A DNA stretch of 64,000 nucleotides from Pedobacter polaris (GTDB lineage: Bacteria > Bacteroidota > Bacteroidia > Sphingobacteriales > Sphingobacteriaceae), in contig NZ_SWBR01000001.1 in the NCBI RefSeq assembly GCF_005116505.1, forward strand, positions 806,001-870,000, in the 5' to 3' direction. This document shows, one piece after another, positions 45,004-52,621 of this stretch. Position numbers and translations under genes: made by a program. How positions within the stretch are numbered: the first letter of the stretch is position 1; each line of letters opens with the position of its first letter. The notes below the pieces were generated by a model. It was not told the origin of the DNA. It did not search any database and saw nothing but the letters and a program-made list of their open reading frames with translations.

Positions 45004-45252
45004 ATGTTTATACCCTATTTTATTGCACTTTTCTTGGGATTAGTGTGTCCATCTAACTCGACTAATTATCATACAAATACAGCAATGGTTAGCACTACTG
45101 GCGATGAGCCGGGTGAACCAGGCGAACCCGATCCAGGTGACGACGGCACAGGTGGTGGCACTGGAACAGGCGGAGGTACTGGTACAGGTGGCGGAACAGG
45201 CGGTGGTAGTACAGGGGGAGAAGGAAGTCAACCTCCACCACCAAAACCATAG
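45004..45252 (+). CDS. Small secreted glycine/threonine-rich peptide
   Basis: The 82-residue product has a hydrophobic start (MFIPYFIALFLGLVCPSNS) that could be a signal peptide or lipobox-like leader ending at Cys15. An acidic Pro/Glu/Gly stretch (about 33-48) follows, then GTG/GGT repeats (about 50-72) and a QPPPPKP tail. A strong terminator comes 8 bp after the stop, so it is a separate short transcript. The next gene is a sensor kinase. A surface-exposed or signal peptide role is speculation. Low-complexity coding was considered as chance, but start, leader and terminator fit a real gene. Confidence 0.6.
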   Translation: MFIPYFIALFLGLVCPSNSTNYHTNTAMVSTTGDEPGEPGEPDPGDDGTGGGTGTGGGTGTGGGTGGGSTGGEGSQPPPPKP

Positions 45253-45260
45253 AATTGGAA

Positions 45261-45289
45261 AAAGGCGATATATTATCGCCTTTTTTTGT
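45261..45289 (+). terminator. Intrinsic terminator after the glycine-rich peptide
   Basis: Arms AAAGGCGATA (45261-45270) and TATCGCC (45274-45280) pair around a short loop, followed by seven Ts. It lies 8 bp after the stop of the small gene, and 104 bp before the kinase start. Confidence 0.85.
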
Positions 45290-45392
45290 TTAAAAAATTT
45301 GCAAGTAATTATTTCATATCTATTTCAAAAGAAAATTAGCCTATTATATTCACTTTGGTTTATTTTTATTAATTTGGGTTAAACTCATTATC

Positions 45393-47072
45393 GTGAATCG
45401 CTCTAATTTAATACTAATCCTCTTAATACTAAGTTTGCTTTCTTGCTCCGATGATAAACCCATCAAGCAAAAACAACAGCACAATGTATTTTACGATAAA
45501 GCGTATGATTATAAAGAAGCAAAAATACCAGACAGCGCATTTTTTTATTTTAATAAAGCAAAGGAATTGTTTCTACTTCAAAAAAACCGCCTTGGAGTTG
45601 GAAAATGTTTAATGCAAATGGGCATACTTTATAGAGAGAAGGGAGATTACTTTGGAGGGCAAGAATTTTCATTAAATGCAATTCCTTTTTTTGATAAAAA
45701 GAATTTAAAACATCAGATTTATATTCAACACAACCTCAATAATCTTGGTCTTATTTCTGAAGATTTAGGAAGATATGACGAAGCAATTGATTTCTATCAA
45801 CAAGCTTTGTCATTTAAAGTTCCTGGGCTAATATTATCTTTGAAAAACAATCTTGCGAATGCTTACCGAAGAACCAAAGCTTATGATAAGTCGTTAACAA
45901 TTTATAAAAATATTTTAAAGGAGGATCTTAATCAGGAAGAGTTTTCAAGGACATTATCAAATTTTGCCTATACAAAATGGCTACAAAATCCTAACTTTAA
46001 TGCTGCGCCAGAATTGCACAAAGCTCTTCGTATTCGTCTTATTAACAATGATTTTTCAGGTCAAAATGCTAGTTTCTCTCATCTTTCAGACTACTATTCT
46101 AGGAAGGGGTTAGATTCTGCATTTTATTATGCTAATAGAATGTATCTTGTTGCTAAAAGACTTAATAGCGCAAACGATCAGTTACAAGCACTCCAAAAGC
46201 TTATTATACTGAGCCCTAATAAGGAAACAAAAAAATACTTTGAAATCTATAACAAATTAGATGACAGTGTAGAAATATCCTATAGTGCAGATAAGAATCA
46301 ATTTGCGCTTATCCGTTATAATGCACAACAAAACAAGTTAGAAAACCTCAAACTTCAAAAAGAAAATACTGAAAAGAAATATCAAATAGCAAGACGAGAG
46401 ATATTATTTGGTATTACATTTTTAATATTAATTACTGGATCAATTATCGCTATCCTTTGGTATAAAAAAAGAAAGCAAAAGCTAACATTAGAGGCTGAAA
46501 ATACCATTCGAGAAAACCAGCTTAAAACGTCTAAAAAAGTGCATGATGTGGTGGCGAATGGATTATATAGGGTAATGACAGAGATTGAAAACCAAGAAGG
46601 GCTAGATAAAGAAGAAATGTTAGACAGGTTAGATCACATGTATCAGAAATCTCGTGATATCTCTTATGAAGTTGAAGAACTTAAACCCATAAACTTTCAA
46701 GATAAAATAACAGACTTACTCAACTCCTTTACTACCAAAAACACCACAGTAACAATTAAAGGAAATTCACGAGACTTATGGGCAAAAGTAAACAATCAGG
46801 TTAAGCACGAGGTTGAACATATCCTTCAAGAACTGATGGTAAACATGAAAAAACATAGCCATGCTACCCAAGTTGATATTGGGTTTAAACAAAAAGACAA
46901 TAGAATCCATATTAACTATAGAGATAATGGTATTGGCATAACCAAACAGGTTCAATATAAAAATGGCCTCACCAATACGGGAAACCGTATAAAACATATT
47001 CAAGGCGAGATTACCTTTGACACAAATGTTGAAAAGGGATTGAAAATTCTAATCTCTTTTCCAATTGCTTAA
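45393..47072 (+). CDS. TPR-containing sensor histidine kinase
   Basis: The 559-residue kinase begins with GTG. It has a lipoprotein-like N-terminus (ILSLLSCSDD), a periplasmic TPR array (about 30-300, with YDEAIDFYQQALSF), one TM (about 333-354, ILFGITFLILITGSIIAILW), and a cytoplasmic kinase. The phosphoacceptor helix is KTSKKVHDVVANGLYRVM (His in KVHDVV). The HATPase has the N-box LQELMVNMKKHSHAT, DNGIGITKQ and GLTNTGNRIKHIQGEITFD. The layout fits the DegS/NarX-like kinases that pair with LuxR-type regulators, which is the gene 12 bp downstream. The signal is unknown. Confidence 0.9.
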   Translation: MNRSNLILILLILSLLSCSDDKPIKQKQQHNVFYDKAYDYKEAKIPDSAFFYFNKAKELFLLQKNRLGVGKCLMQMGILYREKGDYFGGQEFSLNAIPFFDKKNLKHQIYIQHNLNNLGLISEDLGRYDEAIDFYQQALSFKVPGLILSLKNNLANAYRRTKAYDKSLTIYKNILKEDLNQEEFSRTLSNFAYTKWLQNPNFNAAPELHKALRIRLINNDFSGQNASFSHLSDYYSRKGLDSAFYYANRMYLVAKRLNSANDQLQALQKLIILSPNKETKKYFEIYNKLDDSVEISYSADKNQFALIRYNAQQNKLENLKLQKENTEKKYQIARREILFGITFLILITGSIIAILWYKKRKQKLTLEAENTIRENQLKTSKKVHDVVANGLYRVMTEIENQEGLDKEEMLDRLDHMYQKSRDISYEVEELKPINFQDKITDLLNSFTTKNTTVTIKGNSRDLWAKVNNQVKHEVEHILQELMVNMKKHSHATQVDIGFKQKDNRIHINYRDNGIGITKQVQYKNGLTNTGNRIKHIQGEITFDTNVEKGLKILISFPIA

Positions 47073-47084
47073 CTACCTGTAAGT

Positions 47085-47753
47085 ATGTTCAAAAAAGTAT
47101 TAATTGCCGAAGACCACGAGAGTGTGAGTATTTCTGTTCAAAAAACATTATCAGAGCTTGATATTGTGCATGACAATTCAAATTACGTTTATTATTGTGA
47201 TGATGCTTTAAATCGCATAAAGAAGGCATTACGTGAGGGCGAACCTTATGAATTACTCATTACCGATCTTTCTTTTGATGAAGATATGCCTCAACAGATT
47301 TCTGGAGGTGTTGAACTCATTAAAGCGGTTAAAGAGATTCAACCAAGTTTAAAAATTCTGGTATTCTCTATCGAGAACAGGGCGACTATCGCTCGGTCAT
47401 TAGTTAAAGATTTAGGTGTTGATGCGTACGTGCCTAAGGCACGTCATGATGCCAAAGATTTGAAACGAGCCATAGAGACCATTATAAAAAACAATAAATA
47501 TATTTCACCAAATCTAAAACAGGCTTCGAAAGAAGAAAATGAGTTTCAGTTTAAAGATTTTGATAAAACAATTGTCTCGCTATTGGCTAATGGAATGCCT
47601 CAAAAAGATATCCCGTTTTACCTAGAAAAAAACAACATTAAACCTTCAGGTTTAAGTAGTATAGAGAAACGTTTAAACACTATTAAAACAGTACTTAATA
47701 TTTCAAATAACGAGCAGCTTATTGCCCATTGTAAGGATAATCAAATCATCTAA
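47085..47753 (+). CDS. Response regulator with C-terminal LuxR/NarL-like DNA-binding region
   Basis: The 222-residue regulator has a receiver domain at about 1-130: acidic residues Glu9/Asp10, phosphoacceptor Asp61 in LLITDLSFD, ILVFSIENRATIA, and the conserved lysine in DAYVPKARHD. The C-terminal part (about 155-215) has FDKTIVSLLANGMPQKDIPFYLEK and SSIEKRLNTIKTVLNISNNEQLIAHCK. This is a divergent helix-turn-helix of the LuxR type. It is coupled to the TPR kinase gene by a 12-bp gap and is surely its partner. The target promoters are not visible; the divergent 43.4-45 kb region is a candidate. Confidence 0.9.
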   Translation: MFKKVLIAEDHESVSISVQKTLSELDIVHDNSNYVYYCDDALNRIKKALREGEPYELLITDLSFDEDMPQQISGGVELIKAVKEIQPSLKILVFSIENRATIARSLVKDLGVDAYVPKARHDAKDLKRAIETIIKNNKYISPNLKQASKEENEFQFKDFDKTIVSLLANGMPQKDIPFYLEKNNIKPSGLSSIEKRLNTIKTVLNISNNEQLIAHCKDNQII

Positions 47754-48044
47754 TCCTAATTTTGTAATCCTGAGCTTGTTGAAGGATCTCTGCTTTACCA
47801 TCATTTTCTTGCTTATAATTACGCTCTATAATGTGAGGGTTGCTTTATAAGCAATCCTCATTTATTTGTGGCTACATGAAACCTTATCGTTGACTTGCCT
47901 AATTGCGAAGCAAAATCTACATCTACTTTGCTAGTCTTTATCCTTTTGCTTACGCAACAAAAATAGTTTGAGCCTTTACGGTTTCCCGTAAGGGAAAAAT
48001 ATTTCCTCAATCTACATTTGACATATAAATCAAAAAACAAGATC
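47754..48044. other. Intergenic boundary of the accessory cassette
   Basis: The gap carries a fragment like the dispersed CCTGAGCTTGTTGAAGGATCTC sequence (about 47770-47791) and a terminator-like hairpin (47833-47860). It also carries a minus-strand open frame (47858-48046), discussed as a possible integrase remnant. No confident gene. Confidence 0.45.
47833..47865 (+). terminator. Hairpin, probable terminator after the response regulator
   Basis: TGAGGGTTGCT (47833-47843) pairs with AGCAATCCTCA (47850-47860) with a single G-T pair, followed by TTTATTT. It closes the kinase/regulator operon about 80 bp after the stop. Confidence 0.6.
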
Positions 48045-48251
48045 ATGAAGAAGTATTATGTAAACACCCAAGCACAAAGTAATGGAGATCATGAAGTGCA
48101 TGACGAATTCTGCAAATATTTACCAAACATGCAAAATAGAAAATACCTAGGCGTATTTCACTCTTGCGTTGGTGCAGTTGCAGAAGCTAAAAAAAGTTAT
48201 ACTAAAGCCAATGGATGTTATTATTGTTCTGATAGCTGCCATACGAGTTAA
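48045..48251 (+). CDS. Small Cys/His-rich protein, putative metal-binding
   Basis: The start at 48045 (MKKYYVNTQAQSNGDHEVHD) gives 68 residues. Cys and His are placed as HEVHDEFCKYLP, FHSCVGAV and GCYYCSDSCHTS, enough for one or two metal sites. Small proteins of this type (YYVN...DHEVH...C..LP...YLG.F..C..A...A.....GCYYC...CHTS) are widespread in Gram-negative bacteria and uncharacterised. This is my recollection of the pattern. It opens a run of small genes leading to a nuclease, so a role in an accessory or defence-type cassette is possible. Confidence 0.75.
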   Translation: MKKYYVNTQAQSNGDHEVHDEFCKYLPNMQNRKYLGVFHSCVGAVAEAKKSYTKANGCYYCSDSCHTS

Positions 48252-48262
48252 TTGGCAAAGTC

Positions 48263-48499
48263 ATGAAATTTGGATTCAGAACTCCTTCACTCAAAAAGAG
48301 AATTGCAGCAAGAACCTCATTAAAAAGAGTGGTGCGTCATCAATTAGGATTGAAAGCGCCTAGAGGATGGGGTTGGATAACCAATCCTAAAAGGGCAGCA
48401 TACAACAGGGTATATAATAAAACATCAAGAGGCTGTCTCACAGTATTTATGTTTTCAGGTCTGTTGGTAGCGCTCATATTATTTATCATAAAAGTTTAA
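48263..48499 (+). CDS. Small basic protein with C-terminal TM helix
   Basis: The 78-residue product is very basic. It begins MKFGFRTPSLKKRIAARTSL and has GWGWITNPKRAAYNRVYNKTSRGC, then a TM helix (about 58-76, LTVFMFSGLLVALILFII). The 'FGFR.PS.K...AR..........G....NPK.A.YN..YN.T' pattern matches a family of short proteins often encoded in phages and mobile elements of Firmicutes and Bacteroidota. That is recalled knowledge. It lies 11 bp after the Cys/His protein and 6 bp before yegP, so it is one transcript with them. Confidence 0.7.
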   Translation: MKFGFRTPSLKKRIAARTSLKRVVRHQLGLKAPRGWGWITNPKRAAYNRVYNKTSRGCLTVFMFSGLLVALILFIIKV

Positions 48500-48505
48500 A
48501 AAACA

Positions 48506-48838
48506 ATGGGAAAATTTATAATCACCAAAAGAAAAAATGAAGAATATCAGTTCAATCTGGAAGCTTCAAATGGACAAGTTATTTTAACAAGCGAAGGTTA
48601 TGCAAATAAAGCAGGTTGTAAAAATGGTATTCAGTCTGTAAAAAATAATGCGCCAACAGATTCTCGCTATGAAAGAAAAGTCTCAAAAAATGACCTTTAC
48701 TATTTTAACCTCAAGGCTGGTAATGGCGAAATTATTGGAAAAAGCCAAATGTATGCTTCTTCAGGTGGCAGATACAATGGAATAGAATCCGTTAAAAATA
48801 ATGCACCAGAGGCATTGATTATTGATGAAACGATCTAA
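48506..48838 (+). CDS. yegP: YegP family protein (DUF1508 tandem repeats)
   Basis: The 110-residue protein consists of two DUF1508 repeats, about 10-49 (YQFNLEASNGQVILTSEGYA, NGIQSVKNNA) and 62-100 (YYFNLKAGNGEIIGKSQMYA, NGIESVKNNA). This is the length and layout of E. coli YegP, whose function is unknown. It lies in a tight same-strand run of short genes ahead of an orphan restriction-type nuclease. The downstream gene starts 9 bp later. Confidence 0.92.
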   Translation: MGKFIITKRKNEEYQFNLEASNGQVILTSEGYANKAGCKNGIQSVKNNAPTDSRYERKVSKNDLYYFNLKAGNGEIIGKSQMYASSGGRYNGIESVKNNAPEALIIDETI

Positions 48839-48847
48839 TTGAAAACG

Positions 48848-49912
48848 ATGGAACTCAAATTAAAACTAGAGCAGCTGCACCAACGTGTAAATGGTTTAAA
48901 AGATCAGATAAATACAGAAGAGGCAACCAAAAATGCCTTTGTAATGCCATTTATTCAGATTCTGGGCTATGATATTTTTAATCCTACAGAAGTTGTTCCT
49001 GAGCATATTTGCGACATCGGCACCAAAAAAGGAGAAAAGGTAGATTATGTGATCAGAAAAAATGACGAACCTATTCTGATTTTCGAATGTAAACACTGGA
49101 AAGAAAATGCTGATGCCCACAACTCGCAACTGCATCGTTATTATCATGTTTCTAAAGCAAGGTTTGGTGTTTTAACCAATGGAACCGTTTACAATTTCTA
49201 TGCAGATTTAGAGAAACCAAATATCATGGATGAGAAACCTTTTTTGACCATAGATATTGAGGATCTGAAAGACAGTTCAATTAAAATCTTAGAAAGTTTT
49301 ACCAAAACTGAATATAATTTAGAGACTATTCTTGACTCTGCTGAGGCATTAAAATATATCAAGGCGATCAGAAAAGAATTTGAAAAAGAAATAGAAAATC
49401 CATCTGATGAATTAGTTAAACTCTTAGTAAATAGGTTTTTCGACAAGCCTTTAATAGCAAGTAGAATGATTGCATTTAAAGAATATGCAAAAAAGGCGTT
49501 AGCTATCTCCATCAATGAATCTATCAGCGACCGACTAAAGTCTGCATTAAATATCAATGAGAAAATTGAAAATAAGGATGATGGTAAAACAAATTCAATC
49601 GATCTAAATAATGAGGTTGTTAAGGTTGTAACCACAAATGAAGAGTTAGAAGCCTTTCAGATTGTGAAGGCCATTTTAAGAGAAAAGATACCTGCTGATA
49701 GAATTTCACCAAGAGATACGCAATCTTACTTTGGCGTACTGCTAGATGATAATAACCGTAAACCAATTTGTCGTTTCCATTTCAATACCATTAATAAATA
49801 TATAGAGGTATTTCATAAAGGGAAAGATGCAGGAGAAAAGCAAGTGCTGAATAGTTTGGATGAGATTTATGGTTTTAGGCAACAATTGCACCAGACTGTG
49901 GCTAATTATTGA
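48848..49912 (+). CDS. HsdR N-terminal-type restriction endonuclease domain protein (orphan)
   Basis: The 354-residue protein starts MELKLKLEQLHQRVNGLKDQ; a TTG three codons earlier is not needed. It carries a PD-(D/E)xK nuclease core: an early acidic helix NTEEATKNAFVMPFIQ, Asp66 in EKVDYVIR, Glu80-Cys-Lys82 in ILIFECKHWKE, and the following SQLHRYYHVSKARFGVLTNG with the QxxxY-type helix. This is the type I HsdR N-terminal / COG4748 family. No helicase, methyltransferase or specificity subunit is nearby. The C-terminal half (about 250-350) is a separate alpha/beta region with DRISPRDTQSYFGVLLDDNNRKPICRFHFN. It may act in a defence system, but its target is unknown. Confidence 0.85.
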   Translation: MELKLKLEQLHQRVNGLKDQINTEEATKNAFVMPFIQILGYDIFNPTEVVPEHICDIGTKKGEKVDYVIRKNDEPILIFECKHWKENADAHNSQLHRYYHVSKARFGVLTNGTVYNFYADLEKPNIMDEKPFLTIDIEDLKDSSIKILESFTKTEYNLETILDSAEALKYIKAIRKEFEKEIENPSDELVKLLVNRFFDKPLIASRMIAFKEYAKKALAISINESISDRLKSALNINEKIENKDDGKTNSIDLNNEVVKVVTTNEELEAFQIVKAILREKIPADRISPRDTQSYFGVLLDDNNRKPICRFHFNTINKYIEVFHKGKDAGEKQVLNSLDEIYGFRQQLHQTVANY

Positions 49913-49936
49913 TAGAAAAATAAATTAAACGCTCAG

Positions 49937-49990
49937 AAAAAATGAAGGAGGTTGTTGCCATATATAAGGTTGAGACAATCTCCTCATTTT
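49937..49990. terminator. Imperfect hairpin after the nuclease gene
   Basis: AAAATGAAGGAGGTTGT pairs with ACAATCTCCTCATTTT with a one-base bulge and a mismatch around a 20-base loop. It ends with TTTT and sits 25 bp after the nuclease stop. A terminator is likely but not certain. Confidence 0.5.
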
Positions 49991-50037
49991 GGATATAAAA
50001 AGAGCATCAGCGAGTTTCCATATTTTATTAATTTGTA

Positions 50038-50688
50038 ATGAAAAAAATATCGTTTAGCCTTTTACTAGTTTTAACTATTGTCAACTACGGTTGTAATACG
50101 AATGAAACCAATCAAAATCCTCCACAACAAGGAGAAATTGTTGACCAATTTAGACCTAGAAAATTAGAACAAGATACGGTCGAAAATACTACACCTACTT
50201 TGACAGAAGAAGAAAAATTAATAAAAGAGGGTTGGGATAAAGCAAGTATTAACAATGGAATTATGCCAGATTGTTATAATTATACGCCCAAATATGGAAA
50301 TCTTGATAATGAACTTGCTGTAACAGTTGGAGGAGGAACAGATGTAGCTGTTAAAGTGATGTCACTAAGTTCTGATCGATGTATTAGGTATATTTATATT
50401 AACAGTGGTAATACTTATAGTATTAAAAATATACCTGAAGGGACTTACTATTTAAAAATTGCCTATGGACGCAATTGGTTTACGAGAACCTTAAATGGTA
50501 TTTGTGAAGGCAAATTTTTAGCAAATGCACTATATGAAAAGGGAGAGGATACATTAGACTTTAATAGGCAAGTTACTAACGAAGGATATAATATTCCAAG
50601 TTTTAGTTTACGGTTAGATGTAACCTCTGGATCGACCGATAATACTTTTAATTCTAATGGAATTAGTGAGGAAGACTTTAATAATTAA
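50038..50688 (+). CDS. Hypothetical lipoprotein, 216 residues
   Basis: A lipobox-like IVNYGC (Cys19) follows a hydrophobic start. After a P/Q/E-rich linker (about 30-60) there is a compact domain (about 70-216) with GGGTDVAVKVMSLSSDRCIRYIYINSGNTYSIKNIPEGTYYLKIAYG. That is a beta-sandwich pattern, reminiscent of small carboxypeptidase-regulatory folds. I do not recognise a family. The pairs of acidic and asparagine residues at the end are not unusual. It lies between the nuclease gene and the DUF4407 operon, 126 bp and 227 bp from them, and may be independent. Confidence 0.6.
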   Translation: MKKISFSLLLVLTIVNYGCNTNETNQNPPQQGEIVDQFRPRKLEQDTVENTTPTLTEEEKLIKEGWDKASINNGIMPDCYNYTPKYGNLDNELAVTVGGGTDVAVKVMSLSSDRCIRYIYINSGNTYSIKNIPEGTYYLKIAYGRNWFTRTLNGICEGKFLANALYEKGEDTLDFNRQVTNEGYNIPSFSLRLDVTSGSTDNTFNSNGISEEDFNN

Positions 50689-50692
50689 ATCG

Positions 50693-50714
50693 ATTCTAAT
50701 AATGTTAGAATTTT
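50693..50714 (+). terminator. Short AT-rich hairpin after the lipoprotein gene
   Basis: ATTCTAA (50693-50699) and TTAGAAT (50705-50711) pair around TAATG, followed by TTTT-like sequence. It is a weak, AT-rich candidate terminator. Confidence 0.4.
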
Positions 50715-50914
50715 AAAACTTGGTTTATTAAAATAAAAACATAATATTTATAAATATCTGAATAACAATACGTAAACATTTTTTAACGACTCTCAATCAT
50801 GAAAAATCTTACTGAGATTATACTGTGCAACAGTATATGGATTTCAACTATTGAATATAGAATTCTGGTTTATTCTAGCATTGTAATATTTATTGATTTT
50901 AATGTTCCCCTACA

Positions 50915-51379
50915 ATGAAACAATTGCACCTCATTTGGCTTTGGATAAAGAATGCTTTCAATTTTAAAAGCCCAGTTTTTTCTCAACTCGATTATGCTGA
51001 TTATATAGTTGAGGGCAAATGCTATTTGGTTTTTAGTTGGCAAATGAAAAATGCCTTTTGTTTAAAAATAAAAAACATAAAATTTAAATCCATTTTAAAA
51101 TCCGGTTCAGCATATGTGGCTTTGGCAGATAACAATGATAAGATAGAGGTCATTGTTTATGGTTCATGGAGGAGTCGAAAGTATTCAATAAAATTAAAAG
51201 GGGTTGTAATAGATGACACAATAGAATTCCCTGTTTCAATGCTAACGGAATTTGATGCCAAACTTAGTATCCCGAATATAAAAACTAAATTCTCAGAGCT
51301 TAAAATGAATTCATTTAAAGCAAAAATTGTAGAGACAAAACAAATCAAAACCATAATAAATATTTCATACCCTAATTAA
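50915..51379 (+). CDS. Hypothetical beta-rich protein, first gene of the DUF4407 operon
   Basis: The 154-residue protein has no signal peptide. It is strand-rich: DYADYIVEGKCYLVFSWQMK, FCLKIKNIKFKSILKSGSAY, DKIEVIVYGSWRSRKYSIK and a conserved-looking WRSRKY. It may be an Ig-like or beta-barrel accessory protein. I do not recognise a family. It lies 6 bp before the first DUF4407 gene and 227 bp from the previous gene, so it starts the operon. Its start, MKQLHLIWLWIKNAF, is partly hydrophobic, but too short and charged to be a clear membrane anchor. Confidence 0.6.
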   Translation: MKQLHLIWLWIKNAFNFKSPVFSQLDYADYIVEGKCYLVFSWQMKNAFCLKIKNIKFKSILKSGSAYVALADNNDKIEVIVYGSWRSRKYSIKLKGVVIDDTIEFPVSMLTEFDAKLSIPNIKTKFSELKMNSFKAKIVETKQIKTIINISYPN

Positions 51380-51385
51380 CATCTC

Positions 51386-52621
51386 ATGAACAGTGAATTT
51401 TATCAATCCCCAAAGTCAAGCAAATTTATGCGCCTTTTTTGGAAGGCAGCTGGTGCTGATCGTTTTATTTTAGAGAGGAGCACATACGGAGATCAAATTA
51501 AATATGTTTGTTTGGGAGGTATTATTATCGCAACTGGAGTAATGGCTGCCATTGCAGGTGGATATGCTTTCTATACTATTTTTGCTCCAAAAGGAAACGC
51601 GATAGACTCTTTTAAGGCCGTTGAGGGAATTCAAAGCAATTATGACCCAACTCATATCCCAACAGCGTTAATTTCAATTGTATTTGGTATAATATGGGGT
51701 GCAATCATTTTCAATATCGACAGGTTCATCGTTACCTCAACAGGTAAAGGTGACGGGACAGAGGCAATAACGAGAAAAGAATTGGTAGGCGCCTTACCTA
51801 GGATTATTATGGGTGCAATTATAGCACTTACAATTTCAAAACCAGTGGAGATAAGAATGTTTAAAACAGAAATCGATGTTGCATTACACGCAAAGCAAAT
51901 TCAGCAAGAACAATTGTATAAAACAGAAATTGAAAGGGTTGCAAATGGTGAAATCGATAAGAAACAGAATATTATTCGAGAGCAGCTTAATAGAATTTCA
52001 AGATTAGATAGTATTAGTACTGTTAGAAAAGCAGATATAGCATATGAAAATTCCCATGGTGGATGTTCTTTAAAATGTGTTGAATTCAAAAATCAACTTG
52101 CTTCAAATCAGGCAGAGGTTTTAGCGATAAAGAGTGATCCAGAATTTATTAAGGTAAAAAAGGACCTTGAAAATTTAGAAGCAGATAAACTAAATAAACT
52201 AAAGGAAAGTGGGAAAGTTGCTGCAGGTTTAGATGGTTTATTAGAAAGGATCAAGTTAGCACATGAAGAGGCAGGTTGGGTAATCTCATTATTTGTAACA
52301 CTTCTTTTTATGACAATTGAGCTTACACCAATCTTTTTTAAATTAATGCTAATTAAGAGTCCGTATGACTATATGGAGGAAAATATTAAAGAATTGATTA
52401 AGGCAGATAAAGGCATTGAAATAAAGCATAATTATTATCCAGACGGTGAAGGTATCGAAAGAGATTTAGTAATAAATCATCAAGTAATAAGAGTTCTAAA
52501 AGAGAAAATACAGTTGCTGGAAGCCCAAAGTGATTTGAGTAATCAAGCAATTAATGCTTGGAAGGATAAAAAGCATAACGACATTAATAATAATCCGGAT
52601 GCATATTTAAGTGAAGAGTAA
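51386..52621 (+). CDS. DUF4407 membrane protein (first copy)
   Basis: The 411-residue protein matches DUF4407: a start MRLFWKAAGADRFILERST, TMs at about 35-57 (IIIATGVMAAIAGGYAFYTIF), 88-106, 136-152 and 300-320, the conserved GIIWGAIIFNIDRFIV and SKPVEIRMFKTEID. A long cytoplasmic or periplasmic coiled coil (about 165-285) separates the third and fourth TMs. The function of the family is unknown. It overlaps the next, paralogous gene by 1 bp (TAATG). The C-terminal tail (about 330-411) is charged and may contact partners. Confidence 0.88.
   Translation: MNSEFYQSPKSSKFMRLFWKAAGADRFILERSTYGDQIKYVCLGGIIIATGVMAAIAGGYAFYTIFAPKGNAIDSFKAVEGIQSNYDPTHIPTALISIVFGIIWGAIIFNIDRFIVTSTGKGDGTEAITRKELVGALPRIIMGAIIALTISKPVEIRMFKTEIDVALHAKQIQQEQLYKTEIERVANGEIDKKQNIIREQLNRISRLDSISTVRKADIAYENSHGGCSLKCVEFKNQLASNQAEVLAIKSDPEFIKVKKDLENLEADKLNKLKESGKVAAGLDGLLERIKLAHEEAGWVISLFVTLLFMTIELTPIFFKLMLIKSPYDYMEENIKELIKADKGIEIKHNYYPDGEGIERDLVINHQVIRVLKEKIQLLEAQSDLSNQAINAWKDKKHNDINNNPDAYLSEE

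Noticed and set aside
45140..45230. Tandem GGxACx repeats considered as a CRISPR or minisatellite
   Set aside because: The unit is a coding low-complexity repeat of 6-15 bp with no spacers.
45040..45382. Two frames overlapping the glycine-rich peptide gene
   Set aside because: Both are frame shadows of the low-complexity GGT/GGC repeats.
47770..47791. CCTGAGCTTGTTGAAGGATCTC-like sequence considered as a tRNA or attachment-site core
   Set aside because: It does not fold as a tRNA, and no second copy is seen at the right end of the cassette. It resembles a scattered repeat fragment.
49198..49635. Minus-strand frame of 145 codons
   Set aside because: It lies antisense to the HsdR_N-type nuclease, whose motifs are clear.
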